Assembly (NCBI GenBank): GCA_024710585.1
Contig: JANJUM010000132.1
Location: forward strand, 1 to 41,968
Length of the DNA: 41,968 bases
Direction of reading: 5' to 3'
Source: Desulforhopalus sp.
GTDB lineage: Bacteria; Desulfobacterota; Desulfobulbia; Desulfobulbales; Desulfocapsaceae
Part shown: piece by piece, positions 31,584-39,236 of the stretch
Position numbering within the stretch: position 1 is the first letter of the stretch
How the letters are laid out: each line of letters begins with the position of its first letter
Translations under genes and position numbers: made by a program
The notes under the pieces: model-generated
The model's input: only the letters and a program-made list of their open reading frames with translations
Told to the model about the DNA's origin: nothing
Databases searched by the model: none

Positions 31584-32852
31584 TCAGGGGTGATGCCGCA
31601 GGGCATCGGTTTCCTGGCTCAGGTGGCGCAGGATCTCCCGGTACTGGCCGGGAAAGGCGAGCAGCTCGGTAAAGCTGTCGAGGCCCTTCTCGGCCACCGC
31701 CGGCCTGGTGGCGAGGTCGTAGTTGAAGGCCCACTCCTCGGCTGCGGCCATCTCCTTCTGGATGCGCCGCTTGAGCGGCGAGTAGACATCCACCGGCACC
31801 CGGCTGTTGGCGGCGAAGGCGCCGGAGCCGAGGCTGAAGCGCAGCTGTGGCTCGGCCTCGGCAAAATAGCCGAGCAGCGTCTCGGCAAGGGGGTACTGCG
31901 CCGCCGCCGTGGAGAGGACGATGCCATCCACCGGCCCCAGGGCGACCTTGGGCAGGGCCGGATCCATCACCGGGAAGGGGAAGAAATCGAAGCCGCTCTC
32001 CTCCTCGAGGCCGCAGGTGGCCGAGGAGAGCAGGGGCATGGCCCAGGTGCCCATGAGGGTCATCGCCGCCTTCCCGGAACAGACGCGGTGGATAGCCTCC
32101 GACCAGTCGGCATCGTTGACGTCCTCGTTGAAGAAGCCCTCTGACAGCAGCTCGCCCCACAAGGCGTAGGCCCGCTCCACCTCGGGGTCGCCATAGGAGG
32201 CCTCGCCGGACATGAGGCGCTGGCGGTAGTCGGGCCCGGCAAGACGGAGCAGCAGGTAGTCGAACCAGAATTGCGCCGGCCAGCGCTCTTTGGCCCCGAG
32301 GGCGAAGGGCTTCACTCCCTGCTCTTTGAGGGTGGCGGCGAGGTGCAGCAGTTCTTCCCAGGTGGCCGGCGCCGTCAGGCCGTGGCGGGCGAAAACCTTG
32401 GCATTATAGAAAAAGACCACGAAGTGCTGGGTGATCGGCAGGAGATAGCGCCTGCCGTTATAAAGGCTGGCCCGGTCGGCGACGGCGGTGGCGAAGCCTT
32501 CGGCCAGGCCCGGCCGGCGCCACAGGTCGTCGAGGGGCAGCAGATGCCCCTCGTCAACCAGTTGCTGGGTCTTGGCCCCGGCCCAGTAGCTGAACATCTC
32601 CGGGGGGTTGCCGCGAGCCACGAGGGCGCGGATCATGGTCTTGAAGGCTTCGTGGTCCAGGCCCTGGGCGAGGACCTGGGCATCTCTGCGATCCCGGTTG
32701 ACGGATGCCACCATCTCCTCCACCCCACCGCTCAAGGTACCGGAGAAATAATGGAAGAAGGTTATTTTCGCGGGCGACGCCGCCTGCGCCACTGCGGGAG
32801 AAAGAAGCAACAGCCAGAAGAGAACAGGCAGCAGCGGCGAGACGAGCTTCAT
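31584..32852 (-). CDS. Periplasmic carbohydrate-type (family 1) extracellular solute-binding protein
   Basis: 422 residues. The signal peptide (1-24) ends A-Q-A; no lipobox Cys, so it is free in the periplasm. The mature part has the family 1 sugar-binding layout: ITFFHYFSGTL at the start, NPPEMFSYWAGAKTQQLVDEGHLLPLDDLW, then YLLPITQHFVVFFYNAKVFARHGL (the hinge region), TWEELLHLAATLKEQG, and AAMTLMGTWAMPLL. No ABC permease or ATPase gene is adjacent. Instead the next gene is a membrane hybrid kinase 13 bp away, so it may feed a signal to the kinase rather than a transporter (inference). The ATG at 32852 has GGGGGAG upstream. Confidence 0.9.
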   Translation of the reverse strand: MKLVSPLLPVLFWLLLLSPAVAQAASPAKITFFHYFSGTLSGGVEEMVASVNRDRRDAQVLAQGLDHEAFKTMIRALVARGNPPEMFSYWAGAKTQQLVDEGHLLPLDDLWRRPGLAEGFATAVADRASLYNGRRYLLPITQHFVVFFYNAKVFARHGLTAPATWEELLHLAATLKEQGVKPFALGAKERWPAQFWFDYLLLRLAGPDYRQRLMSGEASYGDPEVERAYALWGELLSEGFFNEDVNDADWSEAIHRVCSGKAAMTLMGTWAMPLLSSATCGLEEESGFDFFPFPVMDPALPKVALGPVDGIVLSTAAAQYPLAETLLGYFAEAEPQLRFSLGSGAFAANSRVPVDVYSPLKRRIQKEMAAAEEWAFNYDLATRPAVAEKGLDSFTELLAFPGQYREILRHLSQETDALRHHP

Positions 32853-32937
32853 CGGCGAACTCCCCCGGGAACAGGGTGGCACAGCCACCCGGATCGTAAT
32901 CGGCCAGAGGCGGAATGCCCGTAGCCCTAGGCTTTCA

Positions 32938-32966
32938 TGGTAGCAAAAAACCGCTGCCGAAAAAAG
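32938..32966 (-). promoter_or_regulatory. Weak promoter candidate for the binding-protein/kinase operon
   Basis: TACCAT (32938-32943 on minus) is preceded after 17 bp by a T-run (32961-32966), which is not a good -35. The -10 is about 85 bp upstream of the ATG at 32852. Confidence 0.25.
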
Positions 32967-33059
32967 GTCGCCCCTATTTTTTTCCCGAGATGACGCGCTT
33001 TCACGATCAGCCAGACCATCTGCTGCCGACAGCCCCTCGGGCCACGACCATGGCGTGAA

Positions 33060-33072
33060 GCGCCGCCGGCGC
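33060..33072 (-). terminator. Short GC hairpin after the MFS gene
   Basis: GCGCC (33060-33064) and GGCGC (33068-33072) with a 3-nt loop, located 3 nt past the MFS stop on the minus strand. No T-tract. Confidence 0.3.
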
Positions 33073-33075
33073 CGC

Positions 33076-34374
33076 TCACTGCTCGCTGATGCGGCAGTGC
33101 GACTCGCGGGTGAAAAACAGCATGACCACCGCCAGGGCGGTGCTGACCACGAACCACAGGAAGGCCGCCTGGTAGGCGGCTGCATCGTAGATGCGCACCC
33201 CATTGTCGAGGGTGCCCTGCCAGTGGCGGTCGAGGATGAAACCGAGCATCGGCTGCATGATGGCGGCAAAGCCCAGCACCGACATGTTGACCACTCCGCC
33301 GGTGGCGCCCGAGGCGCCGGGGTGATTGACCTCGCGAGCGAAGGCGAAGCCGATGATGACCGCCCCGGAAAAAAAGCCGAGCAGGGCCAGCACCGGGTAG
33401 AGCAGGGTCACCGACAGGCCGCCCCAGAGGAAGACCGCCCACAGGGTCGCCGACACCGCCACCGCCAGCAGATAGGGCAGGCGGCGCAGGCGCACCCGGT
33501 CGGAGAGGGCGCCGAGGCAGGGCCCGCCGATGGCCCAGGCGATGAGCATCACCGAGGTCATGGTAGCCGCCTCGCTCCGCGCCAGGCCATGGACCTGGGT
33601 GAGATAGGGCACCCCCCACAGGCCGGCGAAGACCAGCACCGGGGCGATGGAAAAGCCGCCGGCAAAAAAGAGCAGCCAGGTGGCGGGGCGACTGACCACC
33701 GACTTCAAGGCCGCCATGGCCGGCAGGCCCCCGTTCTTACGGGCCGAGGCATGGGCGTGGCTGCGGTAGCCGCAGTCGCCCGGATCGTCGCGTACCACCA
33801 GCCAGATGATCCCCGCGCAGAGAAGGGTCAGTCCTCCGCTGACCGCCATGGCGACCCGCCAGCCCACCGAGGACACCGCCGCCGCCAGCGGCACCCCGGC
33901 CAGCACCCCGCCGAGATTGCCGTAGACCAGGGAGACGCCGGTCACCGTGGCGAACATGGTTGCCGGAAACCAGTGGCCGGCGAGCTTCATGCAGGTGACG
34001 AAGGCCACCGCCACCGAGGCGCCGACGAGCAGCCGCCCGACATACGCCACTTCCAGGGTCGGCGCCCAGGCGAAGATGAGCTGGCCTGCGGCGAAGACGA
34101 GACAGGCGACGGTCGCCAGGAGACGCGGGCCGATGCGGTCGGCGAGGAGTCCCGAGGGGATCTGCATCGCCGCGTAGGTGTAGAAGTAGGTGGCCGAGAG
34201 GTTGCCCATGACCGCCCCGGTGATGGCGAAGTCGCGCATCAGTTCGCCGACCATCACCGCCGGGGCCATGCGCTGAAAGAATCCGAGGAGATAGAACAGG
34301 GCCACCAGGCCCCACATCAGCCACCCCAGTCTCAGCGAGGGGTAGCCGCTCTGTGTATCGTCTGCCGTCATCAT
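33076..34374 (-). CDS. Major facilitator superfamily transporter
   Basis: 432 residues with about 12 hydrophobic helices. The loop 2-3 signature ADRIGPRL (Asp-Arg-x-Gly-x-Arg) and an equivalent in the second half, GALSDRVRLRRLPYL, are typical MFS A-motifs. The first helix region reads GLVALFYLLGFFQRMAPAVM, as in organic-anion or sugar-phosphate-type porters; the substrate is not clear. The frame opens at TTG 34401, but ATG 34374 (or 34371) fits the usual short cytoplasmic N-terminus. Neighbours in the same direction (SDR upstream, binding protein downstream) are separated by more than 100 bp and by hairpins, so it is probably a single-gene unit. Inner-membrane location is certain from the helices. 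Confidence 0.9.
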   Translation of the reverse strand: MMTADDTQSGYPSLRLGWLMWGLVALFYLLGFFQRMAPAVMVGELMRDFAITGAVMGNLSATYFYTYAAMQIPSGLLADRIGPRLLATVACLVFAAGQLIFAWAPTLEVAYVGRLLVGASVAVAFVTCMKLAGHWFPATMFATVTGVSLVYGNLGGVLAGVPLAAAVSSVGWRVAMAVSGGLTLLCAGIIWLVVRDDPGDCGYRSHAHASARKNGGLPAMAALKSVVSRPATWLLFFAGGFSIAPVLVFAGLWGVPYLTQVHGLARSEAATMTSVMLIAWAIGGPCLGALSDRVRLRRLPYLLAVAVSATLWAVFLWGGLSVTLLYPVLALLGFFSGAVIIGFAFAREVNHPGASGATGGVVNMSVLGFAAIMQPMLGFILDRHWQGTLDNGVRIYDAAAYQAAFLWFVVSTALAVVMLFFTRESHCRISEQ

Positions 34375-34481
34375 GGGTGGTGTGTCTCCGCCGCAGGGCA
34401 AAAGGGCTCGAAGTTTGTGGACCGTTAGTACTACCCGAAAAAAAGCGGCGACGAAAGCATTTGTTGGCGGATGGCCGCGGT

Positions 34482-34497
34482 GGCTGACGGCTCAGCC
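34482..34497 (-). terminator. Hairpin overlapping the SDR gene stop codon
   Basis: GGCTGA (34482-34487) and TCAGCC (34492-34497) form a perfect 6-bp stem with a 4-nt loop spanning the stop codon (34492-34494, minus strand). No T-tract follows. Confidence 0.4.
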
Positions 34498-35988
34498 GGC
34501 GGGGATGCGATAGGGGCCGCCGACGATCCGTGCCCGCGCCGCCTTGGCCATCTGCCGCAGCATGGCCGGAAAGACCAGGGCGTGGGAAGGGGCGATCAGC
34601 CACCAGTAGAGCTTGCCCCAGCGCCCGCGCGGGCGGAAGCTGGGGATCATCCGCAGCTCGCTGCTTCCGTCGGAGAGGTCCCTGATGCGGAACTCCAGGT
34701 AGGCGTCGCCCGGGGCGAGCATCTCGGCGCGCAGCAGCAGATGGCGAGGCTCCTCCACCGCCACCACCCGCCAGAAGTCGAGATGGTCGCCGAGCATGAC
34801 GTGGTCGACGCGGCGGCGTCCCCGCGACAGGCCCGGCCCGCCGAGGATCTCGTCGAGCAGGCCGCGCATCTGCCACAGGCAGGTGCCGAAGTACCAGCCG
34901 TTGTCGCCGCCGATGCGCTTGACCACGTCCCAGGCGGACTCCGGCGGGCCCTCCAGGGTGATGGAGAAGATGTCCCGGAAAAAGGGCGTCTCCGCCTCCG
35001 ACTGGCTGCCCGCCCACTCCGGCAGGTGCGTCGAGCCGGCGTCGTGGCAGCTCGAGGCCACCTGCTCCAGGAAGGTTTCGCTCAAGGCCTGGACAATGGC
35101 GTCGCGGCTGCTCAGCAGCCGCTGCGGCACAATGTCGCGGATGCGGGTATCGCGACACAGCACCTCGTCGCGCATGCGCTCGATGAGCGGGCGGATGAGC
35201 GCCACCGACACCGGAGTGACGAGGTTCATCCACCAGATGGAAATGCGGTGGATGCGCAGGGGCAGCACCAGCACGAGGCGCCGCGGCAATCCGGCCTCCT
35301 CGGCATAGATATGGAAGAGCTCCCGCCAGCTGAGGATGTCGGGGCCGCCGATCTCATACACCTCGCCCGCCGTCTCCGGCTTCTCGGCGCAGGCGGCGAG
35401 GTATTCGACGACGTTGGCGATGGCGATGGGCTGGCACTTGGCATCCATCCAGCGCGGCGCAAACATCACCCGCAGATAGCCACAGAAGGCGCGGATCATC
35501 TCGAAGCTCGCCCCGCCCGAGCCGAGCACCAGGGGGGCGCGCAGCTGGGTCACCTCAGCCCCGCCGAGGGCGAGGATCTCCCCCACCTCATAGCGCGCCC
35601 GCAACTGCGCCGAGAGGTGGGCGGGGTTGCCGAGGCCGGTGAAATGGATGATGCGCTCCACCCCCGCCTGCCGCGCCGCATGCACTGTGCTGTAGGCAAG
35701 CTGACGGTCCAGGGTGGCAAAGTCCTGTTCGCCGGGGCGCAGGGAGTGGATGAGGTAGAACACCGTCTTGCAGCCGCTCATCGCCCTGGTCAGGGCTTCG
35801 CTGTCGAGGGCGTCGGCGACGACGATCTCAACGTTGGCATGCCCGGCCCAGGGGCGCGCGGCCAGCTTGCCCGCCGAGCGGCCGGCGACACGGACCTTGA
35901 AGCCGCGCTGCAAGAGGAGCGGCACCAGGCGGCCGCCGACGTAGCCGGTGGCCCCGAGGACGAGGAGCGGCGCATCGTGGAAAGTCAT
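34492..35988 (-). CDS. NAD(P)-binding SDR protein with C-terminal DUF2867 domain
   Basis: 498 residues. The first half (about 1-290) is an atypical short-chain dehydrogenase/NmrA-like Rossmann domain with GATGYVGG (13-20), VRVAGRS, VADALD, VFYLIHSL and IHFTGLG. The second half (about 330-498) is the DUF2867 type: SAWDVVKRIGGDNGWYFGTCLW, then RRVDHVMLGDHLDFWRVVAVE and RPRGRWGKLYWW. This two-domain architecture is common in proteobacteria, where the function remains uncertain; the catalytic Tyr-x3-Lys of classical SDRs is not evident, so it may bind NAD(P)H without being a standard dehydrogenase. The ATG at 35988 has only a weak upstream ribosome-binding site. It stands alone, ending in a hairpin. 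Confidence 0.88.
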   Translation of the reverse strand: MTFHDAPLLVLGATGYVGGRLVPLLLQRGFKVRVAGRSAGKLAARPWAGHANVEIVVADALDSEALTRAMSGCKTVFYLIHSLRPGEQDFATLDRQLAYSTVHAARQAGVERIIHFTGLGNPAHLSAQLRARYEVGEILALGGAEVTQLRAPLVLGSGGASFEMIRAFCGYLRVMFAPRWMDAKCQPIAIANVVEYLAACAEKPETAGEVYEIGGPDILSWRELFHIYAEEAGLPRRLVLVLPLRIHRISIWWMNLVTPVSVALIRPLIERMRDEVLCRDTRIRDIVPQRLLSSRDAIVQALSETFLEQVASSCHDAGSTHLPEWAGSQSEAETPFFRDIFSITLEGPPESAWDVVKRIGGDNGWYFGTCLWQMRGLLDEILGGPGLSRGRRRVDHVMLGDHLDFWRVVAVEEPRHLLLRAEMLAPGDAYLEFRIRDLSDGSSELRMIPSFRPRGRWGKLYWWLIAPSHALVFPAMLRQMAKAARARIVGGPYRIPAG

Positions 35989-36334
35989 GGAAGAGCCTCA
36001 GGGAAGATAGGAGATGACCGGTCTCGTGGCGGAGCGGCCTGTGAAGCCCCCTTTCCTACTCACTTCCCCACCGTTCGGCAAGCCCTCCGTTGCCTTAAGG
36101 CCAAAAAAGCGCACTTGGCTTCCTCCTGCCGGACGCCTCCGCACATGGTGCCGCAGGGTGGTGCCGCCAGGCGCCCATGTGGGGCCGCCGCGGCGAGGGT
36201 GCAGCGAGAGCCCGATGGTCGCCACTGCGCCATGCCCGGACCGGGATGGGGTCCGTCGCGACCGTGACCTGGGCGATCGCCACGGGCTCCGGGTGTGAGG
36301 GAGGGGCCACCGCCCATGGCGGCGGCCCCGGCTC
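35989..36334. other. 346-bp gene-free region between the Ala-rich gene and the SDR gene
   Basis: No gene recognised. Open frames here are shadows without ribosome-binding sites. The only marked element is the hairpin at 36303-36329 just past the stop of the Ala-rich gene. I see no clear promoter for the SDR gene, although one is expected between 35989 and about 36290. Confidence 0.5.
36303..36329 (-). terminator. Strong GC hairpin after the Ala-rich exported protein gene
   Basis: GGGGCC (36303-36308) and CCGCC (36310-36314) pair with GGCGG (36318-36322) and GGCCCC (36324-36329). There is one mismatched base on each side and a CAT loop, giving 11 bp in all. It begins 5 nt after the stop codon at 36335 on the minus strand. 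No T-tract follows. Confidence 0.5.
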
Positions 36335-37630
36335 TCAAAGGTCGATGTTCTCCGCGGGAATGGCCTTCTTGTCGCCGGTGTGGGAGATATAGAGCTTGCC
36401 CCAGCCGCCGCCGAGCAGCACTCGCTGATGGAAGGTGACGCGGCGATAGAAGTAACTGCCGTCGTTGTCCTTGGCCGCCACCGCCGCCTCGATATGCCGC
36501 GACTCCACCGGGCTGTCGCCGCCAGAGACGCGGTCCAGCCACCAGTCCTTGTCGACGATGACCAGGCGGCGCACCGCTGGCCAGCCGGCGTCGCGCAGCA
36601 GGGCCATCATCTCCTTTTCGAGGCCGAGGTCGCTCATCCCCGGCCGGGGCATTTTCTGCTGCTTGTCACCGCCCTTCTTGATATCGTCGAGAAGGGTCCC
36701 ATAGGCGGCGAAGCTGTTGCCGGCGATGGTGAACTCCCCGGCGGCATAGACATCGCCATAGGCCTTGACCTCGAGGCGGAAGGTATGGCTTCCCGGGCCG
36801 AGCTCGCTGAGGAACTTGGTGAACATCTCCGGGCCGAAGCGCAGTCCGTCCTTTTCCGGGAAGACGATGTCGCGGTCGCTGTAGTTGGTCATCGCCGCCG
36901 GGTCGGGGGCGATGTCGATGATGAAATAATCCAGGGCGAGGAGATCGGGCCGGTTGAGGTTGACCATGCGATAGATCTTCTGCTGGCCGTCGATGATGAC
37001 GTAGATGATCAGGTAGTTGCTCGAGCCGAGCAGCGCCTTCCACGGCTTGGCGGCCTTGAGCATGCCATAGATGCGATCCCCGGCGGCGAAGGACGACACC
37101 CCGGCGGGCGGCGCAGCCGGGTTGATCGGCTCTTTGGAGAAGATGGTGCCGCCTTTCTTGCCGCCCCCTGCCGCAGCGGCAGCCGCCGCCGGTGCCGCGG
37201 CCGCAGCTGGCGCCGCCACGGCGGCCGCCTGACGGACCGTCCCCCCGCCGCTGGCCGGGGCCTCGTCGGCCGGGGGCGCGGCGGCCACGCTCTTTGTCGC
37301 CGTGGCAGCCTTTTTAACCGGCGCCGGGGCTGGTGCCTCTTCGTCGAAGAGCGATTTCTTGGCGATGCCCTTCTGGGCCGGGGCAGCGGCCTTTTTTACC
37401 GCCTTCTCCGGCGCCGGGACGCGCTCCTCGGCGGCAGCCCGCTTCTCTTCTTCACCGGGGACGACCTTGCGCACCCCTTCCTCCACCGCCGCCGCCCCGC
37501 TCTTCACCGCCCGGCCAACATCGTCGACCACCGCGCCAAGATCAAAAGCCAGCGCCGTCACCGGCAAAAGGAGTCCCAGCATCGCCCAAAATACGTAAAA
37601 GCTTTTCACTCTCACCGTGTTCGCGCCCAT
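36335..37630 (-). CDS. Exported protein with Ala/Pro/Lys-rich linker, unknown function
   Basis: 431 residues. A signal peptide (1-28) has a VFWAMLGLLLPVTALA core. Residues about 30-165 are low-complexity: Lys/Glu-rich helix, then Ala/Pro/Val with repeated A-P-A and a run of Ala, like a periplasm- or wall-spanning linker. The C-terminal 260 residues look globular and mixed alpha/beta: IYGMLKAAKPWKALL, NYLIIYVIIDGQQKIYRMVNLNRPDLLALDYFIID, FRLEVKAYGDVYAAGEF, RRLVIVDKDWWLDRVSGGDS and YFYRRVTFHQRVLLGGGWGKLYIS. No family recognised. ATG 37630 is preferred (GGGGGTG upstream); ATG 37657 would add nine residues. A promoter candidate lies 80 bp upstream and a strong hairpin follows the stop. Confidence 0.75.
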   Translation of the reverse strand: MGANTVRVKSFYVFWAMLGLLLPVTALAFDLGAVVDDVGRAVKSGAAAVEEGVRKVVPGEEEKRAAAEERVPAPEKAVKKAAAPAQKGIAKKSLFDEEAPAPAPVKKAATATKSVAAAPPADEAPASGGGTVRQAAAVAAPAAAAAPAAAAAAAGGGKKGGTIFSKEPINPAAPPAGVSSFAAGDRIYGMLKAAKPWKALLGSSNYLIIYVIIDGQQKIYRMVNLNRPDLLALDYFIIDIAPDPAAMTNYSDRDIVFPEKDGLRFGPEMFTKFLSELGPGSHTFRLEVKAYGDVYAAGEFTIAGNSFAAYGTLLDDIKKGGDKQQKMPRPGMSDLGLEKEMMALLRDAGWPAVRRLVIVDKDWWLDRVSGGDSPVESRHIEAAVAAKDNDGSYFYRRVTFHQRVLLGGGWGKLYISHTGDKKAIPAENIDL

Positions 37631-37710
37631 GACCGCACCCCCGTGGTTAGCTGACATCGGTGACCGGGCAGCCCCCCACCCGGCCGATTTCTTACGGCAC
37701 CATACGGGCA

Positions 37711-37739
37711 ATGGTACCAGAAAGTACGACCGCAGGCAA
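37711..37739 (-). promoter_or_regulatory. Candidate promoter of the Ala-rich exported protein gene
   Basis: On the minus strand TTGCCT (37734-37739) and TACCAT (37711-37716) are exactly 17 bp apart, each 4/6 to consensus, about 80 bp upstream of the ATG at 37630. Confidence 0.4.
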
Positions 37740-38028
37740 ACCTTCCCTGACCACCGGAAAACAATGGAGGGCCTGTTACGACTACGTGATAACGCGGATC
37801 TGGGGGTAATGCTCGCCTTACCCGCGGCTCCACCGCAAGGGGATGGGAGGGCCACGGCCATAAAGCCGCAAGCCGCGCAGGGGTCGAGCCGCGCAAGGGT
37901 CGGGCGACCGGCGGGGTTTGCTCTTCCTGGTCGCCCCTCCCTCCTCGGCAAGGCGGTCGGCGAGGAACAAGGGCTCCAGGGACGCCCTGCCGGCAGGTCG
38001 ACGGCAGCTGGCCGCAGTGGCGGGCCCA

Positions 38029-38041
38029 GCCCGATACGGGC
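38029..38041 (-). terminator. Short GC hairpin downstream of the S4-pseudouridine synthase gene
   Basis: GCCCG (38029-38033) and CGGGC (38037-38041) with a 3-nt loop, 18 nt past the stop at 38060. Flanking CCAG and GCC could extend it. No T-tract. Confidence 0.3.
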
Positions 38042-38059
38042 CAGCCCCGGCAAGGGCAG

Positions 38060-38983
38060 TCAGACCCCTTTCGGGGGACGGAACAACCTCAGGAAAGCGG
38101 CGGGGATGGGGGTCTCGAAACGGCACAGCTGGCCACTGCGCGGGTGGTGGAAGGCGAGCACCCGCGCATGGAGGCAGAGGCGGCGCAGCGGGTTGGCGGT
38201 GGCGCCATATTTGCTGTCGCCGACCACCGGATGTCCGAGGTCCTGCATGTGGACGCGGATCTGATGCTTGCGGCCGGTGTCGAGATTGAGCTCGAGCAGG
38301 GAATAGATGCCGTTGCCGCGCAGGCGGCGGTAGTGGGTGACGCTTTTGCGGCCATGTTTGGGGTTCGGCGAGGAGTAGACGACGAGGGCGCTGCTCTCGG
38401 TGAGGTACGAGGTGACGGTGCCCTTCTCCGCCAGCACCTCCCCCTGCACCACCGCCACATAGCTGCGCTCGGCGACGGTGCTCTCCCAGGTCTCCTGGAT
38501 GCGGCGCTTGATCTCCTCGCTCTTGGCGAAGAGCAGCAGGCCGGAGGTCTCGCGGTCGAGGCGGTGAACGATGAAGATCTTCGCCTCCGGGTTGGCGCTC
38601 TTCAGGTAGTCGCTGAGCATGGCGTAGGCGGTGCGGCGCTTTTCACGGTCGGTGGCCACGGTGAGCAGGCCGCCGGGCTTGTCGATGACGATGAGGTCGT
38701 CGTCCTCGTGGACAATGGTCAGCCCTGGGGCGGCAGCCGCCAGGGCCGGTCCATGCCAGCACACCTCCACCACCTGGCCGGGGGTCAGGGGATGGTCGAA
38801 GCGGGTCACCACCCGCCCGCCGACGGTGATGCCCTGGCCGCGCAGGGCGGCCTTGATGTCGTTGCGGCTCCTTTTCGGCAAGGAGGCGATGACGAAGGCG
38901 AGCAGGGTGTCCTCGCGGTCGACGAGCAGCTTCTCGCCCTGGGTGGCGGCGCCCGCCGGAGGGCGGATCGGGGGTCGTTTCAT
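38060..38983 (-). CDS. RluA-family 23S rRNA pseudouridine synthase with S4 domain (RluC/RluD-like)
   Basis: 307 residues. An S4 RNA-binding domain (about 25-75, TLLAFVIASLPKRSRNDIKAALRGQGITVGG) precedes the catalytic domain with DDDLIVIDKPGGLL (94-107) and HRLDRETSGLL (140-150), D143 being the catalytic Asp. R-K-H-Q-I-R-V-H-M and LCLHA follow near the C-terminus. RluC/RluD enzymes modify uridines of 23S rRNA, including helix 69 in RluD; which one cannot be told. It is distinct from the short S4-less enzyme at 6604-7230. The ATG at 38983 has GAGAAA upstream; the longer frame to 39151 is not family-like. It is divergent from the thiolase gene across 253 bp. Confidence 0.9.
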   Translation of the reverse strand: MKRPPIRPPAGAATQGEKLLVDREDTLLAFVIASLPKRSRNDIKAALRGQGITVGGRVVTRFDHPLTPGQVVEVCWHGPALAAAAPGLTIVHEDDDLIVIDKPGGLLTVATDREKRRTAYAMLSDYLKSANPEAKIFIVHRLDRETSGLLLFAKSEEIKRRIQETWESTVAERSYVAVVQGEVLAEKGTVTSYLTESSALVVYSSPNPKHGRKSVTHYRRLRGNGIYSLLELNLDTGRKHQIRVHMQDLGHPVVGDSKYGATANPLRRLCLHARVLAFHHPRSGQLCRFETPIPAAFLRLFRPPKGV

Positions 38984-39123
38984 GATGGCATTTCTCGCTG
39001 TGCAATGGCGGCCTCGGGGCCGCGACGGGGAGGAGTGTCGCTTCGACGGCAATCTACCCTCTTTATGGTGAGAAGTCGTCAACATTTCTCCCCTCCCCCC
39101 GTCACCGCGTCGACGAATAGTCC

Positions 39124-39152
39124 TTGACCTTCGTCCCGCGATCCTGAACAAT
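39124..39152 (+). promoter_or_regulatory. Candidate promoter of the thiolase gene
   Basis: TTGACC (39124-39129) and AACAAT (39147-39152) are 17 bp apart, 5/6 and 4/6 to consensus, 84 bp upstream of the ATG at 39237. The upstream part (38984-39123) holds the divergent RluC/D gene's upstream region and nothing else recognised. Confidence 0.4.
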
Positions 39153-39236
39153 GTGGCCTGCGGCGCATGACGCTTCCGTCAGCGTCAGGACCACCGCCGC
39201 ACCGCCCCCATCCATCCCACTGTCACGAGGTCTGTC

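Larger units (their letters stand above)
37631..38059. other. 429-bp gene-free region between two minus-strand genes
   Basis: No gene recognised. It contains the promoter candidate at 37711-37739 for the Ala-rich gene and a small hairpin GCCCG/CGGGC (38029-38041) downstream of the pseudouridine synthase gene. The remainder is GC-rich with no ribosome-binding-site-led open frame. Confidence 0.5.

Noticed and set aside
29429-31672. 747-codon open frame on the plus strand
   Set aside because: Antisense shadow of the membrane hybrid kinase.
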